Below, piece after piece: positions 8,258 through 16,055 of a stretch of 41,066 bases of DNA (positions are counted from its first letter, which is position 1; each line of letters starts with the position of its first letter). Made by a program: the position numbers and the translations under genes. The DNA lies in NCBI GenBank assembly GCA_900543625.1, contig UQSF01000019.1:1-41066 (forward strand), written 5' to 3'. Source of the DNA: an uncultured Eubacteriales bacterium. GTDB taxonomy: Bacteria > Bacillota > Clostridia > Oscillospirales > Oscillospiraceae. Under the pieces are notes generated by a model. The model saw only the letters and a program-made list of their open reading frames with translations. It ran no database searches and had not been told where the DNA came from.

Positions 8258-8286
8258 AGCATACCAGAAGTGCGGGGCAGTGTCTA
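8258..8286 (-). promoter_or_regulatory. sigma-A promoter for the Xer recombinase gene
   Basis: TAGACA (8281-8286), 17 bp, TATGCT (8258-8263), with an extended-10 TGG before the -10. The start of transcription would fall near 8251, which supports translation from ATG 8232. Confidence 0.65.
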
Positions 8287-8304
8287 TTGACGAAATCCAC
8301 AAAT

Positions 8305-8334
8305 AATTCGGCAAAATAAAAATTTTGCCGAATT
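8305..8334. repeat. perfect 13-bp inverted repeat with 4-nt loop
   Basis: AATTCGGCAAAAT (8305-8317) and ATTTTGCCGAATT (8322-8334) are separated by AAAA. It lies just upstream of the xer promoter and downstream of the radA terminator. It could be an operator, a second terminator, or a recombinase site. Confidence 0.6.
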
Positions 8335-8344
8335 TAGAGGAGGG

Positions 8345-8387
8345 GAAAACCGCCGAAAAACCCGTTTCAGGCCTTCCGGCGGTTTTC
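8345..8387 (-). terminator. terminator after radA
   Basis: An 11-bp stem, GAAAACCGCCG (8345-8355)/CGGCGGTTTTC (8377-8387), with a 21-nt loop, about 84 bases past the radA stop. The U-run lies in the distal arm on the minus strand. Confidence 0.65.
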
Positions 8388-8470
8388 TGACAGTCCGATT
8401 GCTCCATTTGCAATTGTGTGTGAATGTGTTTTGCGTGCTCACTCGCTCATTCTATATCCGCTTCGCCGCT

Positions 8471-9838
8471 TCACGTGCCGAATACAGCCCTGAGCGCCTC
8501 GCGGATGTTCTTGACCGGGATCGTCTCCAAACCATTTTGCTTCTGCACATCATCGCGCACATGCGCCGGAATGATGCAGCGCCGGAATCCCAGTCGCGCG
8601 ATCTCCGACAGGCGCTGATTCAAATGACTCACCGAGCGGATCTCTCCGGACAGACCGACTTCGCCAACCGCCGCCAGATCACTGCCGACCGGCAGATCCT
8701 TGTAGCTCGACGCGATCGCAAGGATGACCGCCAGATCCGTTGCCGGCTCGTCCAGACGCAGGCCGCCGACGACGTTGATGTATGCATCGCAGCTCGACAG
8801 CGAAAATCCCGCACGCTTTTCCAACACAGCCAGCAGCAGCATCGCGCGGTTGTAGTCGATGCCATTGGCGTTGCGCCGCGCGCCGCTGTAGCCAGACGGC
8901 GTGATCAGCGCCTGCACCTCAGCGAGCACCGTGCGCGAGCCCTCCATGACGCCGACAACGCACGTGCCCGGTGTATTGCTCGGCCGTCCGGATAGTAACA
9001 TTTCAGACGGGTTTGTTACCTCTCGAAGTCCGAAATCTTCCATTTCAAAGACACCGATCTCGTTTGTTGACCCGAATCTGTTTTTTGCCGCACGTAGGAT
9101 GCGATATGCAGTACTCTGGTCGCCCTCAAAGTACAGAACGCAGTCGACCATGTGCTCGAGCACCTTCGGTCCTGCGATGCTGCCCTCCTTGTTGATGTGG
9201 CCGACCACAAACGCCGTGTAGCCGCTGTCCTTGGCCGAACGCATGATGCGCATCGTGCACTCGCGCACCTGACTGATGCTGCCGGGCGTTGATGCCGTTT
9301 CTGCGTCGTACATGGTCTGAATGGAGTCGACGATCAGGACCGTCGGCTGCAGATCGTCGATCGTGGCCAAAACCGTGTTCAAGTCGGTCTCGGCCAGTAC
9401 ATAGATACTGCCATGGTCGACGCCGAGGCGCTGCGCGCGCATTTTCAGCTGACGCTGGCTCTCCTCACCGGAGACATAGAGAATCGTCTCGCGCTCACTG
9501 ATACGGCCGCAGAGCTGCAGCAGCAGCGTGGATTTGCCAATGCCGGGCGCGCCGCCGACCAGAACCAGTGACCCGCGCACGGCACCGCCGCCGAGCACGC
9601 GGTCAAATTCACCGATGCCTGTAGAAAACCGCAGTTCCTCCTCGGCATCCAGTTCCGAGATCAACTTGGGCTGCGCGATGCGCTTGGCGCGCGTGCCGAG
9701 CGCAGTCTTGGGTTCTTTCGGTGCTTCCACGAGGGTGTTCCACGCGCCGCACGCCGGGCACTGCCCCATCCATTTTGCCGTCTCATTGCCGCATTCCGAG
9801 CAATAAAAGACGGTTTTTGCACTTGATTTTGCTTTCAT
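8471..9838 (-). CDS. radA: DNA repair protein RadA
   Basis: 455-aa RecA-like ATPase that helps process recombination intermediates and drive branch migration. In order: an N-terminal four-Cys zinc finger (CSECGNETAKWMGQCPACG, about 14-32); Walker A GAPGIGKSTLL (about 94-104); Walker B VLIVDS; the RadA-specific KNRFGSTNEIG motif; and a C-terminal Lon-like domain ending IREALRAVF. Length matches the family. The start overlaps the cwlD-like stop by four bases (ATGA), so the two are translationally coupled in an operon. Confidence 0.97.
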   Translation of the reverse strand: MKAKSSAKTVFYCSECGNETAKWMGQCPACGAWNTLVEAPKEPKTALGTRAKRIAQPKLISELDAEEELRFSTGIGEFDRVLGGGAVRGSLVLVGGAPGIGKSTLLLQLCGRISERETILYVSGEESQRQLKMRAQRLGVDHGSIYVLAETDLNTVLATIDDLQPTVLIVDSIQTMYDAETASTPGSISQVRECTMRIMRSAKDSGYTAFVVGHINKEGSIAGPKVLEHMVDCVLYFEGDQSTAYRILRAAKNRFGSTNEIGVFEMEDFGLREVTNPSEMLLSGRPSNTPGTCVVGVMEGSRTVLAEVQALITPSGYSGARRNANGIDYNRAMLLLAVLEKRAGFSLSSCDAYINVVGGLRLDEPATDLAVILAIASSYKDLPVGSDLAAVGEVGLSGEIRSVSHLNQRLSEIARLGFRRCIIPAHVRDDVQKQNGLETIPVKNIREALRAVFGT

Positions 9839-10569
9839 GTGATCATTCCTGTTTGCGGCAGAGACTGCCGGTATTGTAAGTAAGACGCGATGATAACGGT
9901 CGCAAGCTTTGCCTGATAATCAGCGTCCTTGAGCTTTGCACATTCCGAAGCGTTGGACAGAAAGCCGCACTCGACCAAAACAGCCGGGCACTGCACCGCG
10001 TGCATGAGATAGATATTCTCCGAGATCGGCGCTGCAACGCGCCGGTTTTGCGGGTCAAGATACGTGACCAGATTGTCATGCATTTGTATCCCGAGCGCGT
10101 CGCTGCCGGTGCTCGCCGCGTACAGCACCTGCGCGCCGGATGGCTTTCTGTCCGGATAGCAGTTCTGATGGATGCTGATAAGCACTGCGTTGTCCATCTC
10201 ACGCACCAACTCGGCGCGTCGGTGCTGGTCGGCTTTTTTCCGCTGCGCGACCGTGGCAGCGTCATCCGGGTATGCAATCTGTGCACTCTCGCGCGTCATG
10301 ACGACCTTGACGCCCATGAGCTCTGCGATGGCGCGCGCACGCAGCGCGATCTCCAGATTGATGTCCGCCTCTACCGTCCCGTCCGGTGCCACTGCGCCAC
10401 CGTCTTCCCCGCCGTGACCGGCGTCAAGGATCAGAATCTGTGTTTGCTCGTGCCAGTTTGCGGCTGCTTCTGCCTGTCGGAGCTGCCAGTCAGCTGTAAA
10501 CCAGCCGCCGAACACCACGATCAATGCCAACAGCACGACCAGGATCCGTTGATAGAGTAACTTTGTCAC
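9835..10569 (-). CDS. cwlD: N-acetylmuramoyl-L-alanine amidase, CwlD-like
   Basis: 244 aa. An N-terminal membrane anchor/signal segment (about 8-28) is followed by an Amidase_3 catalytic domain. Visible zinc/catalytic elements: LDAGHGGEDGGAV (first zinc His), the Glu in the NLEIALR segment, ISIHQN (second His), and the C-terminal VECGFLSNASE (catalytic Glu). It cleaves the MurNAc-L-Ala bond of peptidoglycan outside the membrane. Overall length and the MTRES and SGAQVLY segments resemble CwlD, which in Bacillus prepares muramic-delta-lactam in spore cortex; that role is inferred from family and the spore-forming context. The start is GTG with a G-rich ribosome site just upstream. The CwlD assignment over a generic amidase is moderate. 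Confidence 0.85.
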   Translation of the reverse strand: MTKLLYQRILVVLLALIVVFGGWFTADWQLRQAEAAANWHEQTQILILDAGHGGEDGGAVAPDGTVEADINLEIALRARAIAELMGVKVVMTRESAQIAYPDDAATVAQRKKADQHRRAELVREMDNAVLISIHQNCYPDRKPSGAQVLYAASTGSDALGIQMHDNLVTYLDPQNRRVAAPISENIYLMHAVQCPAVLVECGFLSNASECAKLKDADYQAKLATVIIASYLQYRQSLPQTGMIT

Positions 10570-10628
10570 GGCGCTCCCCCCCTCTTGCTATGGTATGCGG
10601 CGAGGACGGGCACTTATGACATGCCCTC

Positions 10629-10657
10629 AGGATACCATTTTGTGCCCGGCGCGTCAA
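10629..10657 (-). promoter_or_regulatory. putative promoter for cwlD-radA
   Basis: TTGACG (10652-10657), 17 bp, TATCCT (10629-10634) with TGG before the -10. It lies immediately after the aspB terminator and about 60 bases before the GTG start. Confidence 0.6.
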
Positions 10658-10668
10658 CCAAGGCATAG

Positions 10669-10698
10669 AAAAAGAGACGCGCGGTCGGCCCACACGCC
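10669..10698 (-). terminator. terminator after aspartate aminotransferase gene
   Basis: On the minus strand the stem GGCGTGTGG/CCGCGCGTC (nine pairs including G-U), with a 5-nt loop, is followed by TCTTTTTC, 15 bases past the stop. Confidence 0.65.
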
Positions 10699-10712
10699 TC
10701 ATAAATATCGGT

Positions 10713-11909
10713 TTACTGAAGCTGCTTCAAAAACGCTTCCAGACGATCCATGCCGGTCACGATGTTCTCGGTCGAGATCGCATAGCTCAGACGCACAAAA
10801 TTCGGCGCGCCAAAGCCGCTGCCCGGCACAACAGCAACCAGGCTCTTTTCCAGCAGCAGCTTTGCAAAGTCATCACCGCTGCCGATGACCTGACCGTCGA
10901 TCTGCTTACCGATGATCTGCTCCAGATTCATCATGACGTAGAACGCGCCGCTTGGCTTCAGGCAGCTGACGCCGGGCATGGCATTGATGCGGCGCACGAT
11001 CAGGTCACGGCGCTGCTCAAACACCTGCCGCATCTGCTCTACCTCATCCTGCGGGCCGGTGAGCGCCTCAATGGCCGCGCACTGACACATCGTGCCCGGT
11101 GCGCCGGTCGAGTGGCTGAGATAATTGGCCATAGCCTTTGCAATCGGCGCTGCACACAATGCATAGCCGATGCGCCAGCCGGTCATGGCATAGGTCTTGG
11201 AGACGCCGTTGATGAGGATCGTGTGTGCCTTGATCTCGTCACTGAGCGCGGCGACACTGGTAAACGGCACACCGTCATAGATGAGCTTATCATAGATCTC
11301 ATCCGAGATGATATACAGGTCATGTTTGACGCAGACATCGGCAACAGCTTTGAGCGCCTCTTTCGGATAGACAGCGCCGGTCGGGTTGGAGGGGTTATTG
11401 AGGATGATGGCCTTGGTCTTGTCCGTGATAGCCTGCTCGAGCTGCTCCGGCGCGAGCTGGAAACCCTGCTCCTCGCTGACGTCAACAACGACCGGTACGC
11501 CGCCAAACAGACGTACCATTTCATAGTAGCTGACCCAGTACGGGGACGGCACGATCACTTCATCGCCCGGGTCGACCAGCGCAGCCAGCGCGATGTAGAC
11601 CGTGTGCTTTGCACCGCTGGCGACGACCGCCTGCGTCGGCTCATACTCCAGACCGTAATCCGCCTTCACGCGGTCGCAAATCGCCTGACGCAACTCGATC
11701 ATACCGGCTGCGGGCGTATATCTCGTTTTTCCGTCGCAGATCGCGCGCACACCCGCATAGCTGATGCGGTCGGGTGTGGCAAAATCGGGCTCGCCGGCGC
11801 CAAAGCCGATAACGTCCTTCCCTTCTGCTTTCATCTTCTTCGCCAGTGCGCTGACGGCCAGCGTCGCGGACGGGCTCACTCCTGCGGCAATTTTGGACAG
11901 TGGCTTCAT
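10713..11909 (-). CDS. aspB: pyridoxal-phosphate aminotransferase, aspartate aminotransferase type
   Basis: 398-aa class I aminotransferase, cytoplasmic, most likely exchanging amino groups between aspartate and 2-oxoglutarate. Visible: GAGEPDFATPD near the N-terminus (substrate binding), YTPAAGMIELR, ASGAKHTVY (cofactor phosphate), ILNNPSNPTGAVY (Asn contact), ISDEIYDKLIYDG (Asp and Tyr contacting PLP), GVSKTYAMTGWRIGY (the Schiff-base Lys) and FVRLSYA (carboxylate Arg). The start is set at ATG 11909 because GAGGG lies six bases before it; an ATG at 11915 has the GAGGG directly abutting and is unlikely. Substrate range in this Iγ-like group is broad, so aromatic or alanine activity is possible. 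Confidence 0.92.
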   Translation of the reverse strand: MKPLSKIAAGVSPSATLAVSALAKKMKAEGKDVIGFGAGEPDFATPDRISYAGVRAICDGKTRYTPAAGMIELRQAICDRVKADYGLEYEPTQAVVASGAKHTVYIALAALVDPGDEVIVPSPYWVSYYEMVRLFGGVPVVVDVSEEQGFQLAPEQLEQAITDKTKAIILNNPSNPTGAVYPKEALKAVADVCVKHDLYIISDEIYDKLIYDGVPFTSVAALSDEIKAHTILINGVSKTYAMTGWRIGYALCAAPIAKAMANYLSHSTGAPGTMCQCAAIEALTGPQDEVEQMRQVFEQRRDLIVRRINAMPGVSCLKPSGAFYVMMNLEQIIGKQIDGQVIGSGDDFAKLLLEKSLVAVVPGSGFGAPNFVRLSYAISTENIVTGMDRLEAFLKQLQ

Positions 11910-11942
11910 AGACATCCCTCGTTTTCATAAATTCATGTCCGT

Positions 11943-11971
11943 AGTTTACCACAACATTGTGAAGAAAACAA
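11943..11971 (-). promoter_or_regulatory. putative promoter for aspB
   Basis: TTGTTT (11966-11971), 17 bp, TAAACT (11943-11948) with extended TGG. The -35 match is weak. Confidence 0.4.
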
Positions 11972-12033
11972 CGCAAATCTTACACAAAACACCAGCGCGA
12001 ATCTACGTCATTTTTGCCGGTTTGAGAAAAAAT

Positions 12034-12129
12034 CTACCGTACCGTCTGCCGATATATATAAAGCCGCAGCGTGATACAGCAGACAACGATGATGATCTGT
12101 GGTTGTGTGCTGACGGTTGTACGCATCAT
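12034..12129 (-). CDS. possible 31-aa hydrophobic small ORF at end of Rhs locus
   Basis: Starts with two ATGs and reads a hydrophobic core (IIIVVCCITL) ending RLYIYRQTVR. There is no clear ribosome-binding site. In the second repeat copy the same frame runs on into the Rhs tip fragment. It may be chance; included because nothing else occupies 11972-12150, which otherwise only holds the end of the repeat. Confidence 0.2.
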   Translation of the reverse strand: MMRTTVSTQPQIIIVVCCITLRLYIYRQTVR

Positions 12130-12152
12130 AGTGACCACTTGTCCATTTTCCT

Positions 12153-12178
12153 GCGGGCGGTGCTGCTGCACCGCCCGC
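12153..12178 (-). terminator. GC-rich hairpin after putative immunity gene, copy A
   Basis: A perfect 11-bp stem, GCGGGCGGTGC/GCACCGCCCGC, with a 4-nt loop lies nine bases past the stop codon. No T-run follows, so its role as a terminator is uncertain. The hairpin is kept in copy B at 13485-13510 with a different loop. Confidence 0.5.
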
Positions 12179-12186
12179 TTGCTGAA

Positions 12187-12861
12187 TCACCTATTTTCAG
12201 GGTTACAGGGTGGAACTTTTCGCTTTTTTGTCACTCGATAAGGAATCTTAACACCACATCGACCATGATAAAAATTTTCTGCAGTATAGTCACCCAGATA
12301 TCCGTCTTCCACTGAAAACACATAACGAGAATGCTCGTGAATCCAGGTTCCTGCAACCGCCGCCTCCCGATACCAATTATCTATAACCTGATCCGGCAGA
12401 TAGCGAAACGTCTCTCGGGTCATGTAGGAAACCTGATCTGCCTTCGGAGTAAGTAAATAATACTCATATATTTGAATTCTGCTATTTTCGTCATACCGGC
12501 AGATGCTTATTGTATTTGCACTGTTATTTCTTATCTCCACCCCCAGCGTCACTCCTGCGCCGTACAAAATATACTCCTCTAAGCAGTGCATGTGCTTGAC
12601 TGTGATCAAGCGATCCGACGCATCAAAGCCGTATATATGAGAAAGTCTTTCCTCCGGCGGCCGCTTCTTGCAAAGGCGGCCACGTTTTGTGTTGCCGAGC
12701 CAGAGATCTTCCGTCAAGCTTGGACAATAGTAGCCACGATGCATCGTACCGCCTGCGCAATACTGCTGATAAACGACCTGAGATTTCTGTTTCTGCAATT
12801 CAGCTGCCGCGTCGATCTCTTTTGCCAGCAATGCCCGCATGTAATCACGAACGAAGTCCAT
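12187..12861 (-). CDS. putative Rhs-associated immunity protein, copy A (family not recognised)
   Basis: 224 aa, soluble, no signal peptide or membrane segment. I do not recognise a known domain. It starts with AGGAGG seven bases upstream, directly after the stop of the Rhs tip fragment, which is the usual position for the immunity gene of a polymorphic toxin; the immunity call rests on this position only. Its first 105 residues are nearly the same as those of the copy at 13519-14196. Residues about 106-170 are more divergent, while the basic end (TKKRKVPPC.PENR) is shared. Cys and aromatic residues are frequent (CAGGTMHRGYYCPSL, RLCKKRPPEERL). Confidence 0.6.
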   Translation of the reverse strand: MDFVRDYMRALLAKEIDAAAELQKQKSQVVYQQYCAGGTMHRGYYCPSLTEDLWLGNTKRGRLCKKRPPEERLSHIYGFDASDRLITVKHMHCLEEYILYGAGVTLGVEIRNNSANTISICRYDENSRIQIYEYYLLTPKADQVSYMTRETFRYLPDQVIDNWYREAAVAGTWIHEHSRYVFSVEDGYLGDYTAENFYHGRCGVKIPYRVTKKRKVPPCNPENR

Positions 12862-12876
12862 GCTTCGCCTCCTTCC

Positions 12877-13503
12877 TTAAAATTGGGGAGTTATTTTCTC
12901 AAGACCAACTATGAATGCTTTGATTGTCCCCAAAGCAACTCTAACGTTTTCCGGTTGCTGTACTGGATCGCCGCCGGCAGAATTGTACGCACTAACAATA
13001 ATGATATCTAACATTTCATAATATAGATTGGTATGCAGTCTGCGATGTAAACCAGTGGCAGTCACTATAGCCGCTAAGCCAATGGCTAGCAGAGCTGCTA
13101 TCACTGCAATTGCAAAATTACCAGTATAGTCGACAGTGTTCACAGGATTGTTCACACAGTATGCAAATAGATTTGTTCCAATAAAACTGTCTGCAAACAA
13201 CCCATCCGCGTTGATGAACCGGCAGTTGGCAAAGTCATAGTAGCGGCTCTGGAGGTAGTAAAGGCGCGTTTCGCGGTCGTAATAGTAACCGCGGTAACGC
13301 AAGGGGTTGATGTGCCCGATGAAGGTAGGATCCGTGGTCTTTTTGCCGTCAGCACCATGCACAGAATAGTTGCCCCACGCGCCGTAGGCGCTGCGGCGCA
13401 GCGTAATGCAGCAGACAACGATGATGATCTGTGGTTGTGTGCTGACGGTTGTACGCATCATAGTGACCACTTGTCCATTTCCCTGCGGGCGGTGCAACAG
13501 CAC
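12877..13503 (-). pseudogene. Rhs/YD-repeat protein C-terminal tip fragment
   Basis: From about 13392 downward the frame reads as the end of an Rhs core: SAYGAWGNY, then INPLRYRGYYYDRETRLYYL, SRYYDFANCRFINADG and the boundary NPVNTVDYTGN. About 75 residues follow, with a hydrophobic stretch (IAVIAALLAIGLAAIVTATG) and an end LEKITPQF; these would be the variable toxin tip. The first 37 codons come from repeat copy B and are not Rhs-like, and the only upstream start is a GTG inside a hairpin. The large upstream part of an Rhs protein is absent. I read it as an orphan tip joined to the 3' flank of a neighbouring immunity gene; expression is doubtful. Toxin activity is not identifiable. Confidence 0.7.
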
Positions 13504-13510
13504 CGCCCAC
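13485..13510 (-). terminator. GC-rich hairpin after putative immunity gene, copy B
   Basis: GCGGGCGGTGC (13485-13495)/GCACCGCCCAC (13500-13510), with loop AACA and one mispair. It is equivalent to the hairpin at 12153-12178. Confidence 0.45.
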
Positions 13511-13518
13511 TTACTGAA

Positions 13519-14196
13519 TCACCTATTTTCAGGGCTACAGGGTGGAACTTTTCGCTTTTTTGTCGCTCTATAAGGAACCTTGACACCCCTTCGACCATGG
13601 TAAAAACGTTCTGCAGTATAGTCAGTCAGATATCCGTCTTCTACTGAAAACACATAACGATAATGTTCATGAAACCATTCCCCTTCATACTCCATCTCCC
13701 TGTACCAATTATCTATAACCTGATCCGGCAGGTAGCGGAACGTCTCTCGGGTCATATAGAAAATCTGATCTGCCTCCGGTGTGAGAAAATAACGTTCGTA
13801 TATTTGAATTCTGCCATTTGTGTCATACCGGCAAATGTTTACTGCACTTGCGTTGTTAGCATTATCTATCTCTATACCCAGCGTCACTCCTGCACCGTAC
13901 AAAATATACTCCTCTAAGCAGTGCATGTGCTTGACCGTGATCAAGCGGTCCGATGCATCAAAGCCGTATATATGAGAAAGTCTTTCCTCCGGCGGCCGCT
14001 TCTTGCAAAGGCGGCCGCGTTTTGTGTTGCCGAGCCAGAGATCTTCCGTCAAACTTGGACAATAGTAGCCACGATGCATCGTACCACCTGCGCAATACTG
14101 CTGATAAACAACCTGAGATTTCTGTTTCTGCAATGCGGCTGCGACATCGATCTCTTTTGCCAGCAATGCCCGCATGTAATCACAAATGAAGTCCAT
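13519..14196 (-). CDS. putative Rhs-associated immunity protein, copy B (family not recognised)
   Basis: 225-aa paralogue of the protein at 12187-12861, with the same AGGAGG ribosome site seven bases before the ATG. It also follows the stop of an Rhs remnant (PPKF then TAA) by 15 bases, as the other copy does. Compared with copy A the middle is changed (DNANNASAVNICRYDTNGRI, MEYEGEWFHEHYRYVF), while both ends are kept. The pattern suits two immunity alleles made by duplication and divergence, but no toxin partner for this copy survives. Confidence 0.6.
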   Translation of the reverse strand: MDFICDYMRALLAKEIDVAAALQKQKSQVVYQQYCAGGTMHRGYYCPSLTEDLWLGNTKRGRLCKKRPPEERLSHIYGFDASDRLITVKHMHCLEEYILYGAGVTLGIEIDNANNASAVNICRYDTNGRIQIYERYFLTPEADQIFYMTRETFRYLPDQVIDNWYREMEYEGEWFHEHYRYVFSVEDGYLTDYTAERFYHGRRGVKVPYRATKKRKVPPCSPENR

Positions 14197-14211
14197 GCTT
14201 CGCCTCCTTTC

Positions 14212-14340
14212 TTAAAATTTAGGGGGTAATTCCATCCAATACAACGAGGTCGAGCCGTCGTTATAGATCATGGCGAACGGCTGGTTGCCATCGTCATAGA
14301 CAAACTTGAGTGACTTCCATGACCACAGTTTACCATTGCA
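14212..14340 (-). pseudogene. Rhs core remnant
   Basis: A 42-codon open stretch with an in-frame TGA just upstream (14341-14343) and no start. It reads LKFVYDDGNQPFAMIYNDGS, typical of an Rhs/YD core strand, then STSLYWMELPPKF and a stop. Most of the Rhs core and any toxin domain are deleted. Together with 12877-13503 it shows that an rhs gene once stood here. Confidence 0.6.
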
Positions 14341-14417
14341 TCAGCACAAATTCAAGAATCATCATGAATCCTGATTTCAAGACACAAATCCTGAAATCAA
14401 GGACAGAAGCAACATAA
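14341..14417. other. short non-coding stretch with near-repeats
   Basis: Between the Rhs remnant and the spoIVA terminator. It contains CTTGATTTCAGG and CTTGAAATCAGG (minus strand) in tandem. No gene is seen. It may mark the breakpoint where the Rhs sequence was cut. Confidence 0.4.
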
Positions 14418-14448
14418 ACAGGCATCCGGCGTTTTGCCGGATGCCTGT
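14418..14448 (-). terminator. terminator after spoIVA
   Basis: The perfect 13-bp stem ACAGGCATCCGGC/GCCGGATGCCTGT with a 5-nt loop is followed on the minus strand by TTATG. It lies about 70 bases past the spoIVA stop. Confidence 0.8.
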
Positions 14449-14516
14449 TATAACGATTTGCTATTCTCAAAAAAAGCGTCTGCAAGCCGGTTCCCGGACA
14501 CCAGACAGAGCTCCTG

Positions 14517-15995
14517 TCACAAAATAATACAGATCAGTGTTCCGCTGCCCTCATTGACCACACGCTGCAAAGTTTCCTGGAGCTTTCCGACCGCTTTCGT
14601 CGGCAGGCAGCTGAGCTTTTCCTCCACACCCTCCTGTGCGATCGTGTAGATTGGCTTGCCGAAAATATTGGACTGCCAAAGCTGTTCAACATCGCCGTCA
14701 AACCCTTGCAGCAGGAAGCCGAGGATCTCACTCGAGGCGTTTTCCCCACCAATCTCCGGCGAGATCTCCGTCTCGATATTCGTCTGGAACATATGGATGG
14801 CCTTTGCGCTGGCTTTGAGCCGGACGCCGTATCGGCCGCCCTTGCGCACGATCTCCGGCTCTGCGAGCTGCAGGTCACCGGGGGCGGGCGCAACGACGCC
14901 GTAGCCTTTGGTGCGCACGTCGTTGAGTGCGCTGCGGATATGCTGATAGTCGGCCTGAATGCGCCCCATGTCCGCGAGGAAGGAGATAAGCTCTCCGTCG
15001 CTGTGCAGCGCAACGCCCGCCTGCTCACTGATCACATCATAGTAGAGCGCGCGCGGAAACGCGAGCACGTAGCAGACCGAACCGGTGTCCACGCCGATGC
15101 GCTCCACATCTGCCGACTCCAGCAGCGGGTCTTCCGAGAGCGCTTGCGCCGTGCGGTGCGCCTGGCGCAGGCAGCGCAGCGACGGCATCTGCTCACGCAG
15201 CCGCGCATAAAGCTGCTGCTTGACTGCATTGTCCGGCGGCAGGACATCCATCCACTCCGGCATACGAAAACAGGCTTCTGCGACAGGGAATTCATACAGG
15301 ATCGTGCGCAGGATCTCCAGAACGTCCTGCTCTGTAAGCGTCTGACAGTTGACCGGCAGACAGGCGGCGTCATACTGCACGCTCAGGTCGGCAGCCAGCG
15401 ATTGCGCGCGTTCTCCCGCAGGGTCTGCCGTGTTGAGCAGGACGAGAAACGGCTTGCCGATATCGCGCAGCTCTTCGACAACACGCGCCTCCGCCGGTGC
15501 ATAATCCTCCCGTGCAAGCTCGGTCACGCTGCCGTCGGTCGTGACAACGATGCCGATCGTCGAGTGGTCGCGGATCACCTTCCGTGTCCCCTCCTCCGCC
15601 GCAACGCGCATGGGAACCTCGTGATCGTACCACGGGGTCGTGACGAGGCGCTCTTCCCCATCTTCATACTGACCGTTGACGCCGGGGATCATGTAGCCAA
15701 CACTGTCGATCAGACGCACAGAGGCGCGCACGGAGGCGTCCAGTTCGATGGCGACAGCATCCTCCGGGACAAACTTCGGCTCCGCAGTCATGATCGTCCG
15801 CCCAGAGCCGCTCTGCGGCAGCTCATCGCGTGCGCGCTCGCGCACATAGTCATCGGTGATGTTCGGCAGCACAAGCGTCTCCATAAACCGTTTGATAAAG
15901 GTCGACTTCCCGGTGCGTACCGGGCCGACAACGCCGATGTAAATATTCCCGCCGGTACGGGCGGCGATGTCTGCGTAAATTGAAGAAGTGTCCAT
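14517..15995 (-). CDS. spoIVA: stage IV sporulation protein A
   Basis: 492-aa ATPase that polymerises on the outer forespore membrane as the base of the spore coat. The N-terminal Walker A is GPVRTGKST (about 24-32). The switch-like LIDSVGYMIPGVNGQYEDGEER and TDGSVTEL follow, and LVLLNTADP is a GTPase-like base motif. The long C-terminal part runs to GTLICIIL. Length equals the family norm (~492). Translation starts at ATG 15995 after GAGGAGAGG. A sigma-E-type promoter lies about 32-60 bases upstream of the ATG, as expected for a mother-cell gene. Confidence 0.97.
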   Translation of the reverse strand: MDTSSIYADIAARTGGNIYIGVVGPVRTGKSTFIKRFMETLVLPNITDDYVRERARDELPQSGSGRTIMTAEPKFVPEDAVAIELDASVRASVRLIDSVGYMIPGVNGQYEDGEERLVTTPWYDHEVPMRVAAEEGTRKVIRDHSTIGIVVTTDGSVTELAREDYAPAEARVVEELRDIGKPFLVLLNTADPAGERAQSLAADLSVQYDAACLPVNCQTLTEQDVLEILRTILYEFPVAEACFRMPEWMDVLPPDNAVKQQLYARLREQMPSLRCLRQAHRTAQALSEDPLLESADVERIGVDTGSVCYVLAFPRALYYDVISEQAGVALHSDGELISFLADMGRIQADYQHIRSALNDVRTKGYGVVAPAPGDLQLAEPEIVRKGGRYGVRLKASAKAIHMFQTNIETEISPEIGGENASSEILGFLLQGFDGDVEQLWQSNIFGKPIYTIAQEGVEEKLSCLPTKAVGKLQETLQRVVNEGSGTLICIIL

Positions 15996-16026
15996 TCTGT
16001 CGTCCTCTCCTCATCAGTCTTACAAA

Positions 16027-16055
16027 ACTGTATGAGCCCGTGGACGAGAATATGC
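16027..16055 (-). promoter_or_regulatory. sigma-E-type promoter for spoIVA
   Basis: On the minus strand GCATATT (16049-16055), 14 bp, CATACAGT (16027-16034). From recall of the Bacillus sigma-E consensus (kmATATT, 14 bp, CATACAhT), only one base differs. Transcription would start about 20-25 bases before the ATG. Confidence 0.7.

Larger units (their letters stand above)
12065..12884 (-). repeat. 820-bp direct repeat, copy A (putative immunity gene plus 3' flank)
   Basis: Matches 13397-14219 over its whole length, from a shared CGCAGCG edge through the gene, its ribosome-binding site and the cttaaaatt just upstream. The copies are about 1.33 kb apart and differ by scattered changes and one codon. 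Base composition is visibly more AT-rich than the flanking housekeeping genes. Confidence 0.9.
13397..14219 (-). repeat. 823-bp direct repeat, copy B (putative immunity gene plus 3' flank)
   Basis: Second copy of the 12065-12884 unit. The roughly 510 bp between the copies is unique Rhs tip sequence, giving the pattern repeat - Rhs tip - repeat. Confidence 0.9.

Noticed and set aside
8233..8262. N-terminal extension of the Xer recombinase to the ATG at 8262
   Set aside because: The ATG sits inside the -10 box of a good promoter and lacks a ribosome site; ATG 8232 has GAGGTGG.
12065..14219. Insertion sequence or transposon as cause of the 820-bp repeats
   Set aside because: No transposase, no terminal inverted repeats and no target duplication seen; the content is putative immunity genes and Rhs pieces.
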